DNA of 64,000 nucleotides from Dyadobacter chenhuakuii (GTDB taxonomy: Bacteria; Bacteroidota; Bacteroidia; Cytophagales; Spirosomataceae): NCBI RefSeq assembly GCF_023821985.2, contig NZ_CP098805.1, positions 372,001-436,000 of the forward strand, read 5' to 3'. A program made the translations under genes and the position numbers. Of the stretch, positions 8,976 to 17,490 are shown piece after piece. Within the stretch, counting starts at the first letter, position 1, and every line of letters begins with the position of its first letter. Below the pieces are notes generated by a model that was given only the letters and a program-made list of their open reading frames with translations, was not told the DNA's origin and made no database searches.

Positions 8976-9370
8976 AATGGCGACTTCCTGAATGATACTG
9001 CCCCGTTTTGATCCTTTGTATAAACCGCATAACAGTTGTCATTATACTGAGGATCAAAACCAGGGTTAGTTGCGGCAAGAGTTTTCGGAAATGGTTTGGA
9101 TGCATCAAAAAAGTAGACCGTAGTGGTGCCATATTTCGTGTAAGGCATCATATCGCCATATTTTTGCATTTCATCAAAAACCGGCTCTTCTACCGATGCA
9201 GCATAAATCCTGATAATAGGGCCCTGGTTGTTTTCATTCCGGAATGTGGCCACTTCCTTAAAATTCCCTTTGAGATCATCCACAGTCGGCTGTGAGGTCG
9301 AATCGTAGATAATGTAACCGATCACAGCAATGATTAATATGAGAAAAATGTATTTTTTGTTTTGAATCAT
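8972..9370 (-). CDS. Small membrane-anchored protein, function unknown
   Basis: 132 aa, not recognised. Residues 7-22 (YIFLILIIAVIGYIIY) form one membrane anchor or uncleaved signal; the rest is a soluble extracytoplasmic domain with motifs such as YTKYGTTTVYFF and a single Cys. It lies 32 bp after the YegD-like Hsp70 gene on the same strand and may be its operon partner. Confidence 0.65.
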   Translation of the reverse strand: MIQNKKYIFLILIIAVIGYIIYDSTSQPTVDDLKGNFKEVATFRNENNQGPIIRIYAASVEEPVFDEMQKYGDMMPYTKYGTTTVYFFDASKPFPKTLAATNPGFDPQYNDNCYAVYTKDQNGAVSFRKSPF

Positions 9371-9401
9371 GATCGGTTATTAAATAATAAAAGCCTGCAA
9401 A

Positions 9402-10664
9402 TTACGAGAAACGGTTGCGCGCGTCGTAGGCAAGGCCAAGTCCTACACTGGAAAGCTTGTTTTCTTCGGACCATTCCGCTGCCGGAAAAAGCTGCCTGAA
9501 ATGTTGCTGGATCAGCGGGATTTCGGTTGAGCCGCCCGTCATAATAACAAGCCCGATACTTTCCGGCGTAACCCCGGCAGCTTGCAGGCATTCCCTGGCC
9601 GACTGCACAATGCGCTCCGTTTTTGTCATGATAGCAGCGTCAAAATCCTTTCTGGCAACGTCAATGCGCAAGTCCTGATCAATAAAACCCAGCGTAGCAG
9701 CAAAGCTTTCACTGCTGGCCAGGCCGATCTTAATCTTTTCCGTTTCAGCCAGTACGGCGTGTCCCGTTTCTTGTTCGAGCACATTGATGAGCCTTCCATA
9801 ACGCACCGGATCGTGTGTCTCGCGCAGCAGCTGTTTAGCCTGAAATAAAATTCTGTTGGTATATAAAAAATTCACTTTGCTCCATTCAGACAGGTCAAAG
9901 TAATGATAGGAAGGCACTTCAAGATTCTTGGTGCCATACTTGGAGCGGAAACCCAGCTCGGGCATCATTTCGGCCAGGCTCAGGTCGCGGTCAAAATCAT
10001 TTCCGCCAAGCCGGACGCCTGTGTTGGCCAGAATGTCCTCGTTTCTGTCATGCTTGGTGGCATTTTCCCGGGAAAGCCTGATAATGGTAAAATCCGAAGT
10101 TCCACCGCCCAGATCCACCACCATAGCCAGTTTTTCTCCGCTAACCCTGGCTTCATGGGCAAATGCAGCCGCGATGGGCTCAAACTGGAACCCTACATGC
10201 TCAAAACCCAGGTTTTTAGCGATCTGTTTCAGCTCATTCTCTGCCCGCTGATCGGCAGCAGCATCATTATCGACGAAATGAACCGGCCGGCCCATCACCA
10301 CATGCCGCAGTTCTGTTCCGCAATCGGCCTCGGCTTTGCGCTTCATCTGGTCGAGGAACGCAGCAATAATCTGATCAAATTTCATCAGTTCGCCGTTGAC
10401 CATCGTGCCCTGGCGCATGGCTGAACTGCCCAGAACGCGTTTGAGGCTGCGCATTAACCTGCCCGGCTGGCGGGTTAGGAATCGCTCGCTTGCTTCCCGG
10501 CCGAAGTACGCGTGATTGTCTTTTCTGGCAAAAAACATGGCGCTGGGAATGGTCTGGTTATCATTTTCAACCGGAACCAGAAAAACATCGTTTTGATTTG
10601 CCACTGCCAGGCTGGAATTGGAAGTGCCGAAATCAATACCGCAAAAAACAGAAGTAGTCATCAT
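9402..10664 (-). CDS. Hsp70 family protein, YegD-like
   Basis: 420 aa actin-like ATPase of the YegD branch of Hsp70: it has the nucleotide-binding domain but essentially no substrate-binding domain (DnaK is ~640 aa). Visible motifs are the phosphate-1 loop CGIDFGTSNSS, VMGRPVHF, the phosphate-2 motif VVDLGGGTSDF, LGGNDFD and the adenosine motif IMTGGSTEIPLI. Its client is unknown; members are thought to be specialised chaperone-like ATPases. Two consecutive ATGs could serve as start. The antiporter gene lies 76 bp upstream. Confidence 0.9.
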   Translation of the reverse strand: MMTTSVFCGIDFGTSNSSLAVANQNDVFLVPVENDNQTIPSAMFFARKDNHAYFGREASERFLTRQPGRLMRSLKRVLGSSAMRQGTMVNGELMKFDQIIAAFLDQMKRKAEADCGTELRHVVMGRPVHFVDNDAAADQRAENELKQIAKNLGFEHVGFQFEPIAAAFAHEARVSGEKLAMVVDLGGGTSDFTIIRLSRENATKHDRNEDILANTGVRLGGNDFDRDLSLAEMMPELGFRSKYGTKNLEVPSYHYFDLSEWSKVNFLYTNRILFQAKQLLRETHDPVRYGRLINVLEQETGHAVLAETEKIKIGLASSESFAATLGFIDQDLRIDVARKDFDAAIMTKTERIVQSARECLQAAGVTPESIGLVIMTGGSTEIPLIQQHFRQLFPAAEWSEENKLSSVGLGLAYDARNRFS

Positions 10665-10740
10665 TTGAAAAATTGGGCGCGCAATTTCCCATTATTTACC
10701 CGGCAATCCAAACGAAAACTCAGCTTTATGCAGGCTTTGA

Positions 10741-12906
10741 TTAGTCGCCGAGCATCTTACGAAGATATCTGGCAGCCTTGGTAAGTGATCCCAGCTTGTC
10801 GGATAATGTGCCGATCAATGCGCCGTCGGCTTGCTCGATGTCGTTCATGTTAATGCCCGATTCGAGTTGTTTTGGATAAATCAGCAGCAGGCTTTGCTCC
10901 TGAAAATAATTGGAGAAGTAACCGGGGAGTTTTTCCAATTGTGAAAGATAGGACGCTGACCCTTTCCTTGCCGAAACGATTACAAAGAAGTCGTCTATTT
11001 TCAGCTCGCGCGAAAAAATCAGAAAGTCGTCCCAGGCGCTGAATAGGCTGAATTCCACTTCGACGGTCGTCGTTTTACGGGCCAGAACGCTTTTAATTGC
11101 CTTAATAGTTTGTCCTGAGGCATAGAAATGTATCGGCATCGCATTGATCTTTGCCAGCGTAAGCAGCTTACCAAGCCAATGTAAAAATCCAGGCTCATTA
11201 CTGCCCGCAGGCGGCACAGCAACCACAATCCGCGTGAGTGTATTAAATGGCTGGGCCGGCTTGTAAATATAGATCGTTTCGAAAACCCGTTTGACGATGT
11301 TTTCGACCTTGGGCCCAAGGAACGTTTTGTGATCCGTATTCTGATGTAAGCCAATGACCACATCCGTAATGTTCTGTTCCTTAATGGAGTAGGTGATGCC
11401 ATTGCTGATGTTGGCATCATAGCGGGTCAGCGGAACGAGCATGTTTTCCGAAGAGCTGGCATGCTGAACTGCTTTATTGAGAATTCTCTTGCCGTGAGAA
11501 GCCGAATCGTTTTTCTGATCTTCATCCGTAACAATGTGCAAGCCATAGAGCGGGATCGAAACGCGTTTTGCTTTCAGCATAATCCCGAAATCAACCAGGT
11601 CGGCGATCATATCGGGATAGGAAAGCGAAACCAGGATTTTTTCGTTGCTTGCAGCGTCGGCTTCTCCGGGGCTTTCTTCATCCTGCGTGAGCGCAAGCCT
11701 TTTGGAAGCTCTTTCTACTACAAATGAACTGACCGCGCAGCTAACCAGAATAAGCACAATGGTGCCGTTCAGCACATCTTCGTCCAAAAGCCTGATGGGT
11801 TCGCCCAGCGCTGTTTCCCCGATGATAATGTTATAACCTACTAAAATAATTGCAAGCGTAGCAGCCGCATGCGAAGCACTCAGGCCAAAGATCATCAGCC
11901 CTTCATCCGCAGACAGCCGGAACACTTTCTGTGTGATCCACGCTGCCAGATATTTACTCGACAATGCAATTAACAGGATAACCCCCGCAACTCTTAATGC
12001 ACCCCAGCCGTGTGTTAATACGCCGATATTGACAAGCATACCCACGCTGATCAGAAAAAAGGGAATGAACAGCGCATTACCCACAAAGTCGATGCGGTTC
12101 ATCAGCGGCGAGGAATGCGGGACAAATTTATTTAAGACCAAACCTGAAAAGAATGCCCCGATAATGGCCTCCACACCTGCGATCTCAGCTAAGAAAGAGG
12201 CCAGAAACACCATTGCCAGCACGAATATGTACTGCGAAATGCTATCGTCGAAACGCTTGAAAAACCAGCGGCAGATTATTGGGAAAACAAACAGCACCAC
12301 CGCCACAAAAACAACAAAAGAAAAGCCTAGCCGAAACCAGAATGCCGGTGAAACATCGCCCTTGGACGAGCCTGCAACCCCCGCCAGGATAAGGAGCGCG
12401 AGAATGTCGGTGATCATTGTCCCGCCCACCGTCATATTAATGGCCCGGTTTCGGGCTACGCCGTATTTGCTGGCAATGGGGTAGGAAACCAATGTGTGCG
12501 TGGAAAACATGCTGGCCAGCAGCAGCGAGGACAATAACCCGTAACCCAGGATATAATAACTGGCCAGCGTACCGCTGATCAGCGGCAATAAAAATGTAGT
12601 TAATCCAAATACAATGATCTTGTTACGGTTCTTTTTGAATTCGGCCAGATCAATTTCCAGGCCGGCCAGGAACATAATGTAAAGCAGGCCAACCGTTCCA
12701 AAAAGCACAATGCTGCTGTCCCGGCTGAGCAGGTTCAATCCATACGGCCCTACGATCATTCCTGAAATAATCAGCCCGATAATGTGAGGGACTTTGATGC
12801 GGTTAAAAAGGATAGGTGCAAAAAGGATAATAAAGAGCACCACCGAAAAAATAATAACGGGGTTTTTGAGGGGTAAGGAGAGATCCAGTAAAAGCAACGA
12901 ATTCAT
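10741..12906 (-). CDS. CPA2-type cation:proton antiporter
   Basis: 721 aa. The N-terminal ~400 residues hold about 12-13 membrane helices with the CPA2 signature: LAGLEIDL, FSTHTLVSYPI, GGTMITDILALLILA and GAFFSGLVLN. The C-terminal ~300 residues are cytosolic and resemble tandem universal-stress-like domains (ILVSLSYPDMIADLVDFGI; IVVAVPPAGSNE) rather than a KefB-type RCK/TrkA domain. Likely Na+ or K+/H+ exchange at the inner membrane. I prefer ATG 12906 (MNSLLLLDLS) to a GTG two codons upstream. The lipoprotein gene ends 16 bp upstream, so the two may be one transcript. Confidence 0.88.
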   Translation of the reverse strand: MNSLLLLDLSLPLKNPVIIFSVVLFIILFAPILFNRIKVPHIIGLIISGMIVGPYGLNLLSRDSSIVLFGTVGLLYIMFLAGLEIDLAEFKKNRNKIIVFGLTTFLLPLISGTLASYYILGYGLLSSLLLASMFSTHTLVSYPIASKYGVARNRAINMTVGGTMITDILALLILAGVAGSSKGDVSPAFWFRLGFSFVVFVAVVLFVFPIICRWFFKRFDDSISQYIFVLAMVFLASFLAEIAGVEAIIGAFFSGLVLNKFVPHSSPLMNRIDFVGNALFIPFFLISVGMLVNIGVLTHGWGALRVAGVILLIALSSKYLAAWITQKVFRLSADEGLMIFGLSASHAAATLAIILVGYNIIIGETALGEPIRLLDEDVLNGTIVLILVSCAVSSFVVERASKRLALTQDEESPGEADAASNEKILVSLSYPDMIADLVDFGIMLKAKRVSIPLYGLHIVTDEDQKNDSASHGKRILNKAVQHASSSENMLVPLTRYDANISNGITYSIKEQNITDVVIGLHQNTDHKTFLGPKVENIVKRVFETIYIYKPAQPFNTLTRIVVAVPPAGSNEPGFLHWLGKLLTLAKINAMPIHFYASGQTIKAIKSVLARKTTTVEVEFSLFSAWDDFLIFSRELKIDDFFVIVSARKGSASYLSQLEKLPGYFSNYFQEQSLLLIYPKQLESGINMNDIEQADGALIGTLSDKLGSLTKAARYLRKMLGD

Positions 12907-12922
12907 ACGCACAAGTTTAGGG

Positions 12923-13480
12923 TTATTTCTGCCGTTCGGCAGTCAGGGTGTAGCGGATTTTGCAATCGGTGCGCTCCACTTCCCGCGTCCCTTCCATTTT
13001 GCCTTCTTTAAGTTCCAGCATAATTCGCATCACCGACTCGGAGCCGGGCTGACCATTGGTCGCTTCAAGCCGGGTTTGCATGAAAGAACCGTTGTAAATC
13101 CTGGACAGTTCGTTTCCCGTGAAAGTATTTACAACGATCCCCTTGTTCTGATAGGCGATTTCCCAGGTTTCTGTTTTCGAATCCCCAATGGCCGATCCGC
13201 TGCAATTCGTTTCCGTACAGCGCATTTTGACGATCCATTTGCCCGTAACGGGTTGCGCCTGTAACGAGTCCGTGACGGCGGTCGAATCTTCCAGTTGCTT
13301 TTTCTTTTTTTCCTGCAACTCCTTTTCGAGCAGCGTCAGTCGCTGTTCCCATTGCATTAATGTCTGCTCCTTTTCTGCGACCTGCTGTTCCCTTTTGGTC
13401 AGCTGCGCTTCCTTTTCTTTATATCCGCAGCCCTGCAATGCAGCAGCGAAAAACAGAAAAACTAATGTCCATCTCATCAT
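12923..13480 (-). CDS. Lipoprotein with N-terminal coiled coil
   Basis: 185 aa, no recognised family. A lipoprotein signal ends in LQGC (Cys ~18). Residues ~20-65 form a highly charged coiled coil (KREQQVAEKEQTLMQWEQR, then KELQEKKKKQ). The rest is a compact domain with two Cys in RCTETNCSG and a final Cys in RTDCKIRY, suggestive of a beta-rich domain that measures or binds something in the periplasm. Start is one of two adjacent ATGs. Confidence 0.7.
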   Translation of the reverse strand: MMRWTLVFLFFAAALQGCGYKEKEAQLTKREQQVAEKEQTLMQWEQRLTLLEKELQEKKKKQLEDSTAVTDSLQAQPVTGKWIVKMRCTETNCSGSAIGDSKTETWEIAYQNKGIVVNTFTGNELSRIYNGSFMQTRLEATNGQPGSESVMRIMLELKEGKMEGTREVERTDCKIRYTLTAERQK

Positions 13481-13537
13481 GCACGTCCTATTTTAGAGCC
13501 TGTAAGGTGGGTAATTAAAGTCAGGATTTCAAACTGT

Positions 13538-14536
13538 TTAAACCAAAATCACCGATTTATTGACAGGCTCCGTGCCTTTGCCAAGCGCATCAATGCTGGT
13601 TAGCGTGACTTGGGCAATTTCCGAAAGGGCTTCATCCGTAAAAAAGCCCTGGTGCGCAGTTACCAAAACATTGGGAAAGCTCATCAGGCGCTGAATAGTG
13701 TCATCCTCAATTATACTCTCCGAAAGATCTTTGAAAAACAGCTTTTCCTCCTGCTCGTAAACGTCAATGCCGAAGTGCGCAACGTGTTTGTTTTTCAATG
13801 CATGAATCACATCCGGCGTATTAATCAATCCGCCGCGGCTGGTGTTGATCAGCATAACACCTTGCTTCATTTGCTGCAATGTCCGGGCGTTAATCAGGTG
13901 ATGCGTATGCTCGTTGAGCGGGCAATGTAGTGAAATGATGTCCGAATTGCTGAGTACAGTTTCCAGATCCTGATACTCAATGCCCAGCGCCTGCAAATCG
14001 GCATTCATCGCAATGTCATAAGCGATTACCCGGCATCCGAAACCTTTCATGATTTTGCAAAATGCAGCCCCTATTTTCCCGGTTCCGATTACGCCGACTG
14101 TCTTGCCATATACATTAAAACCCATCAGACCATTCAAGGAAAAATTCTGCTCCCTTACCCGGTTATAGGCCTTATGCGTTTTCCGGTTAAGCGTCAGCAG
14201 CATCGCAACTGTATGTTCGGCAACGGCCTGGGGTGAATATTCGGGCACGCGGCAAACCCTTATGCCCTGCTGGCGGGCTGCTTCCAGGTCAACATTATTA
14301 AAGCCCGCACAGCGGAGTGCGATGATCTTAACGCCTTTCGCTGCCAGGACCGCTATGACATCTGCATTCACCTTATCGTTTACAAAAACACAAACGGCGG
14401 TTTGCCCTTGAACTGCTTCTACAATGTGAGGGCCAAGATGGGTTTCCAGATATTCCAGCTCAAATCCGTAACGTTCATTGTGCAGATCGAAAAAGGTGCG
14501 GTCGTAAGGTTTTGCGGAAAAGAATAAGATTTTCAT
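13538..14536 (-). CDS. ldhA: D-lactate dehydrogenase (fermentative type)
   Basis: 332 aa NAD-dependent D-2-hydroxyacid dehydrogenase closest to fermentative LdhA (E. coli 329 aa): reduces pyruvate to D-lactate. The Rossmann motif GTGKIG is at 151-156; catalytic residues are Arg234 in NTSRGG, a Glu near 263 in YEQEEKLFF and His295 in TAHQGFF, the LdhA-like arrangement. I start at ATG 14536 (MKILFFSAKPYD), 32 codons inside the longest frame. The intergenic space shared with the divergent gene at 14690 contains an FNR/FixK-like site at 14598-14609; no matching -7 box for ldhA was found at the spacing used by the other genes. Confidence 0.92.
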   Translation of the reverse strand: MKILFFSAKPYDRTFFDLHNERYGFELEYLETHLGPHIVEAVQGQTAVCVFVNDKVNADVIAVLAAKGVKIIALRCAGFNNVDLEAARQQGIRVCRVPEYSPQAVAEHTVAMLLTLNRKTHKAYNRVREQNFSLNGLMGFNVYGKTVGVIGTGKIGAAFCKIMKGFGCRVIAYDIAMNADLQALGIEYQDLETVLSNSDIISLHCPLNEHTHHLINARTLQQMKQGVMLINTSRGGLINTPDVIHALKNKHVAHFGIDVYEQEEKLFFKDLSESIIEDDTIQRLMSFPNVLVTAHQGFFTDEALSEIAQVTLTSIDALGKGTEPVNKSVILV

Positions 14537-14597
14537 AAATGCGGTGATTGGTAAAAGGGAAATTCTGCAAGCTCCCCCGCAAGGAACAGCTTTCCAA

Positions 14598-14662
14598 TGA
14601 CATTTATCATTTAAGGCGGCAATCCGCATCAACTTTTCTTCGGGAATGCTCGCCTAGTTTTG
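14598..14662 (+). promoter_or_regulatory. FNR/FixK-like site and promoter for the gene at 14690
   Basis: TGACATTTATCA at 14598-14609 fits TGAY-N4-RTCA. Exactly 45 nt later comes TAGTTTTG (14655-14662), a perfect TAnnTTTG -7 box identical to those of the cco operon and hemN. No TTTG is present at the -33 position, as expected for an activator-dependent promoter. The -7 box covers the TTG at 14660 and fixes the ATG at 14690 as the start. Confidence 0.65.
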
Positions 14663-14689
14663 GCCAATTATTATCCAACTGCGCAAACC

Positions 14690-16486
14690 ATGCACCATAC
14701 ATTTCATATTCCGGTCTTAGGCCTCGGATATTCTGTTGATACCCCAATAAAAGTCGCCCATTTCGGCATTTCGTCGGTGATGTCCATTGTCGATGATGTG
14801 ATGATCGAGCGAATGAGAAAGCACCATACCATAGCCAGCGGCGAGGTTTTTGTTCCGATCCATCCCGCTGAGGACGATTTCCGGGCCCGTCGCATTACGG
14901 CTTATCTGAACCTGGTCCATCGCATCGTTGACAAAAACTTTGAAGACCTTAAAATGCAGTCCTTTGAAGATGGGGCCGCACTAAACAAATATTTCCAGCT
15001 TCTACCCGAGCATTCAGCGCTTAAAAAACAATATGTGGAAATGTGCCAGACACCTTTCGCGCAGGAAAAGCAGCTTTTGCAGGCAACATTGAAATCGCAG
15101 CTTACCAAGGGCGCTATCGACGTAAACATTATGTCGAAGGTGGATAAGCTTAACAAGGATGTTTTTGGAGAAAACCTGGCAGACGAGTTTTCAGACGCTT
15201 CGGCGGCATTGCGCGGATTTGCCCAAAGCACATTATCCTCCTCGCTGGTACTTTCGGCTGGTATGAATCCGCGGCTTTATAATTATCTGGAAAGCTTCGC
15301 CGATTTCTACCCTGAGGAGAACGGACATTTTAAAAAGCACATCATTTTAAAAGTAAGCGACTTCCGGTCCGCATTTATTCAGGCTAAATATCTGGCAAAA
15401 AAAGGGATCTGGGTTTCCGAGTTCAGGATCGAATCGGGCCTTAACTGCGGAGGCCACGCTTTTGCAACGGATGGATTTTTGCTAGGGCCAATTTTGGAAG
15501 AGTTTAAAACAAAAAAGGATGAGATGCTTTCAGAGCTGTTTGCTTTGTACCAGGCTGCGCTGATGACAAAAAACATGGACATTACTACAATCCCTGCATT
15601 GCGCATCACGGTTCAGGGCGGCATAGGCACTGCGCAGGAAGATGAATTTTTATTGAAACATTATCAAGTGGATGCAACAGGGTGGGGAAGCCCGTTCCTG
15701 CTCGTGCCCGAGGTTACCAATGTAGACGAGCAGACGCTGCAAGAACTGACCCATGCCGACGAAAGTGATTACTATGTTTCCAATTCATCCCCGCTGGGCG
15801 TTTTATTCAATAATTTCAAAAGGAGCAGCGCCGAAAAGCAACGTTTGGAAAGGATCGCAAAAGGAAGACCGGGAAGTCCATGCAAGAAAAAATATCTGGT
15901 CTCCAATACAGAATTCACCGCAGAACCGATCTGTACAGCTTCCCGCCAATATCAGAATTTGAAAATAAAACAGATTCAATCCCTGGGTTTAACCGCGACT
16001 GAACGCGAGGAACAAATCAATGCTGTTACAGAAAAACTCTGCCTCTGCGAAGGCCTGAGCACTTCCACATTGATCAAACACAAGCTGCTGACACCAAGAG
16101 AAAATCACGCCGTCTCTATTTGTCCGGGACCCAATCTTGCCTGGTTTTCAAAAGTTTACAAACTCCAAGAAATGGTCGATCACATCTATGGAAGGGCTGA
16201 TCTCCTGGCCGACGTACCCCGCCCAAACATGTTTATCAACGAGATCGCCTTATATGTAGCACATTATCAAAAGGATATGGCATTGAGCATATCGCGGATG
16301 GACACCAAAAAGCAAAAATATCTCGAAAAGTTCAGAGCCCAGTTGCTGCAAGGGATTGACTATTACAAAACATTAGTCCCACGACTCACCCATGAAACGG
16401 AGTCGTATAGGGAAATAATGTTACAGCAATTACAAGCATTCGAGCAAAAATTGCGCGAAGTGAAACAAGCCCACATTTATGCATAA
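14690..16486 (+). CDS. Conserved-looking protein of unknown function, 598 aa
   Basis: Not recognised. The sequence is soluble, without signal peptide or membrane segment. GGIGT at 310-314 followed by DATGWGSPFLLVPE looks like the phosphate-binding end of an FMN-type TIM barrel (as in nitronate monooxygenases), and NCGGHAFATDGFL lies before it; this is resemblance only. The C-terminal part carries Cys in SPCKKKYL, PICTAS, KLCLCEG and SICPGPN, which could bind a metal or Fe-S cluster, and it ends in a coiled-coil-like helix (LQAFEQKLREVKQAH). The start is set by the promoter. That promoter has the same design as cco, hemN and ccoI, so a micro-aerobic or fermentative role is inferred. The first tandem repeat begins 1 nt after the stop. 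Confidence 0.8.
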   Translation: MHHTFHIPVLGLGYSVDTPIKVAHFGISSVMSIVDDVMIERMRKHHTIASGEVFVPIHPAEDDFRARRITAYLNLVHRIVDKNFEDLKMQSFEDGAALNKYFQLLPEHSALKKQYVEMCQTPFAQEKQLLQATLKSQLTKGAIDVNIMSKVDKLNKDVFGENLADEFSDASAALRGFAQSTLSSSLVLSAGMNPRLYNYLESFADFYPEENGHFKKHIILKVSDFRSAFIQAKYLAKKGIWVSEFRIESGLNCGGHAFATDGFLLGPILEEFKTKKDEMLSELFALYQAALMTKNMDITTIPALRITVQGGIGTAQEDEFLLKHYQVDATGWGSPFLLVPEVTNVDEQTLQELTHADESDYYVSNSSPLGVLFNNFKRSSAEKQRLERIAKGRPGSPCKKKYLVSNTEFTAEPICTASRQYQNLKIKQIQSLGLTATEREEQINAVTEKLCLCEGLSTSTLIKHKLLTPRENHAVSICPGPNLAWFSKVYKLQEMVDHIYGRADLLADVPRPNMFINEIALYVAHYQKDMALSISRMDTKKQKYLEKFRAQLLQGIDYYKTLVPRLTHETESYREIMLQQLQAFEQKLREVKQAHIYA

Positions 16487-16487
16487 T

Positions 16488-16940
16488 AATCCCGGAGGGA
16501 TGTAATATTGGTAGCGAAGCGATGGTCAGCGAATAAGAATCCCGGAGGGTTGTAATATTGCTAGAAAAGCGACCGGCAGCGAATAAGAAATCCCGGAGGG
16601 ATGTAATATTGGTAGAAAAGGACCGGCACCGAATAAGAAATCCCGGAGGGATGCAATATTGGTAGAAAAGGACGGTCAGCGAACAAGAAATCCCGGAGGG
16701 ATATAATATTGGTAGAAAAGGACCAGCACCGAATAAGGAATCCCAGAGGGATGCAATATTGGTAGAAAAACGCCCGGCACCGAATAAGAATCCCGGAGGG
16801 ATGTAACATTGGTAGGAAAACGACCGGCACCAAATAAGAAATCCCGGAGGGATGCAATATTGGTAGAAAACGCCCGGCAGCGAACAAGAAATCCGGGAGG
16901 GATGCAATATTGGTAGAAAAACGCCCGGCAGTGAATAAGA
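16488..16940 (+). repeat. Tandem array, left block: nine units of 50-51 bp
   Basis: Nine direct copies begin at 16488, 16538, 16589, 16639, 16689, 16739, 16789, 16840 and 16890. Each has a ~26-bp core, AATCCCGGAGGGAT then (G/A)(T/C)AATATTGGTAG, and a ~25-bp linker close to AAAAGCGACCGGCAGCGAATAAG that is nearly the same in all copies. ATCCC-GGA-GGGAT within the core is a small hairpin. The linker is conserved rather than unique, so this is not CRISPR. The array fills the 3' flank of the gene at 14690. Confidence 0.95.
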
Positions 16941-16990
16941 AATCCCGGAGGGATGTAACAACATGCATGCTGTTACATCCCTCCGGGATT
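16941..16990. repeat. Perfect 20-bp inverted repeat at the array junction
   Basis: The tenth core copy (16941-16960) is followed, after a 10-nt loop ACATGCATGC, by its exact reverse complement (16971-16990). This is where array orientation switches. The stem could act as a two-way transcription terminator between the convergent genes at 14690 and 17491, or extrude as a cruciform. Confidence 0.95.
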
Positions 16991-17462
16991 TCAACTATGT
17001 CTTGGATGATGTCTTTGCTACCAATATTGTATCCCTCTGGGATTTGCTGTTTTTTGGATGATGTCTTTGCTACGAATATTGTATCCCTCTGGGATTTGCT
17101 GTTTTTTGGATGATGTCTTTGCTACGAATATTGTATCCCTCTGGGATTTGCTGTTGCTTGCGACGATGCCTTTCTATCAATATTGTATCCCTCTGGGATT
17201 TACTGTTGCTTGCGACGATGTCTTGCTACCAATATTGTATCCCTCTGGGATTTGCTGTTACTTGCGATGATGTCTTACTACCAATATTGTATCCCTCTGG
17301 GATTTGCTGTTACTTGCGACGATGTCTTTGCTACCAATATTGTATCCCTCTGGGATTTGCTGTTACTTGGATGATGTCTTGCTACCAATATTGCATCCCT
17401 CTGGGATTTGCTGTTGCTTGCGACGATTTCTTTGCTACCAATATTTCATCCCTCCGGGATTG
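16991..17462 (-). repeat. Tandem array, right block: nine units of 52 bp, opposite orientation
   Basis: ATCCCTCTGGGAT recurs at 17031, 17083, 17135, 17187, 17239, 17291, 17343 and 17395, with a last CCGGGAT-type copy at 17448: a strict 52-bp period. Read on the minus strand the core is the same as in the left block, with CAGAGGGAT in place of CGGAGGGAT, but the linker is different (close to CAAAGACATCGTCGCAAGTAAC). The two blocks therefore expanded separately from one shared core. Confidence 0.95.
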
Positions 17463-17490
17463 TCATCGTCACCTTAATTTTAGCAAAGGT

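Noticed and set aside
13512..13523. TAATTAAAGTCA, one base off the FNR/FixK-like motif, before the lipoprotein gene at 13480
   Set aside because: No TAnnTTTG box lies at 23 or 45 nt, so I do not count it as a member of the predicted regulon.
16488..17462. CRISPR array
   Set aside because: The sequences between cores are nearly identical copies, not unique spacers, and no cas genes are in the window.
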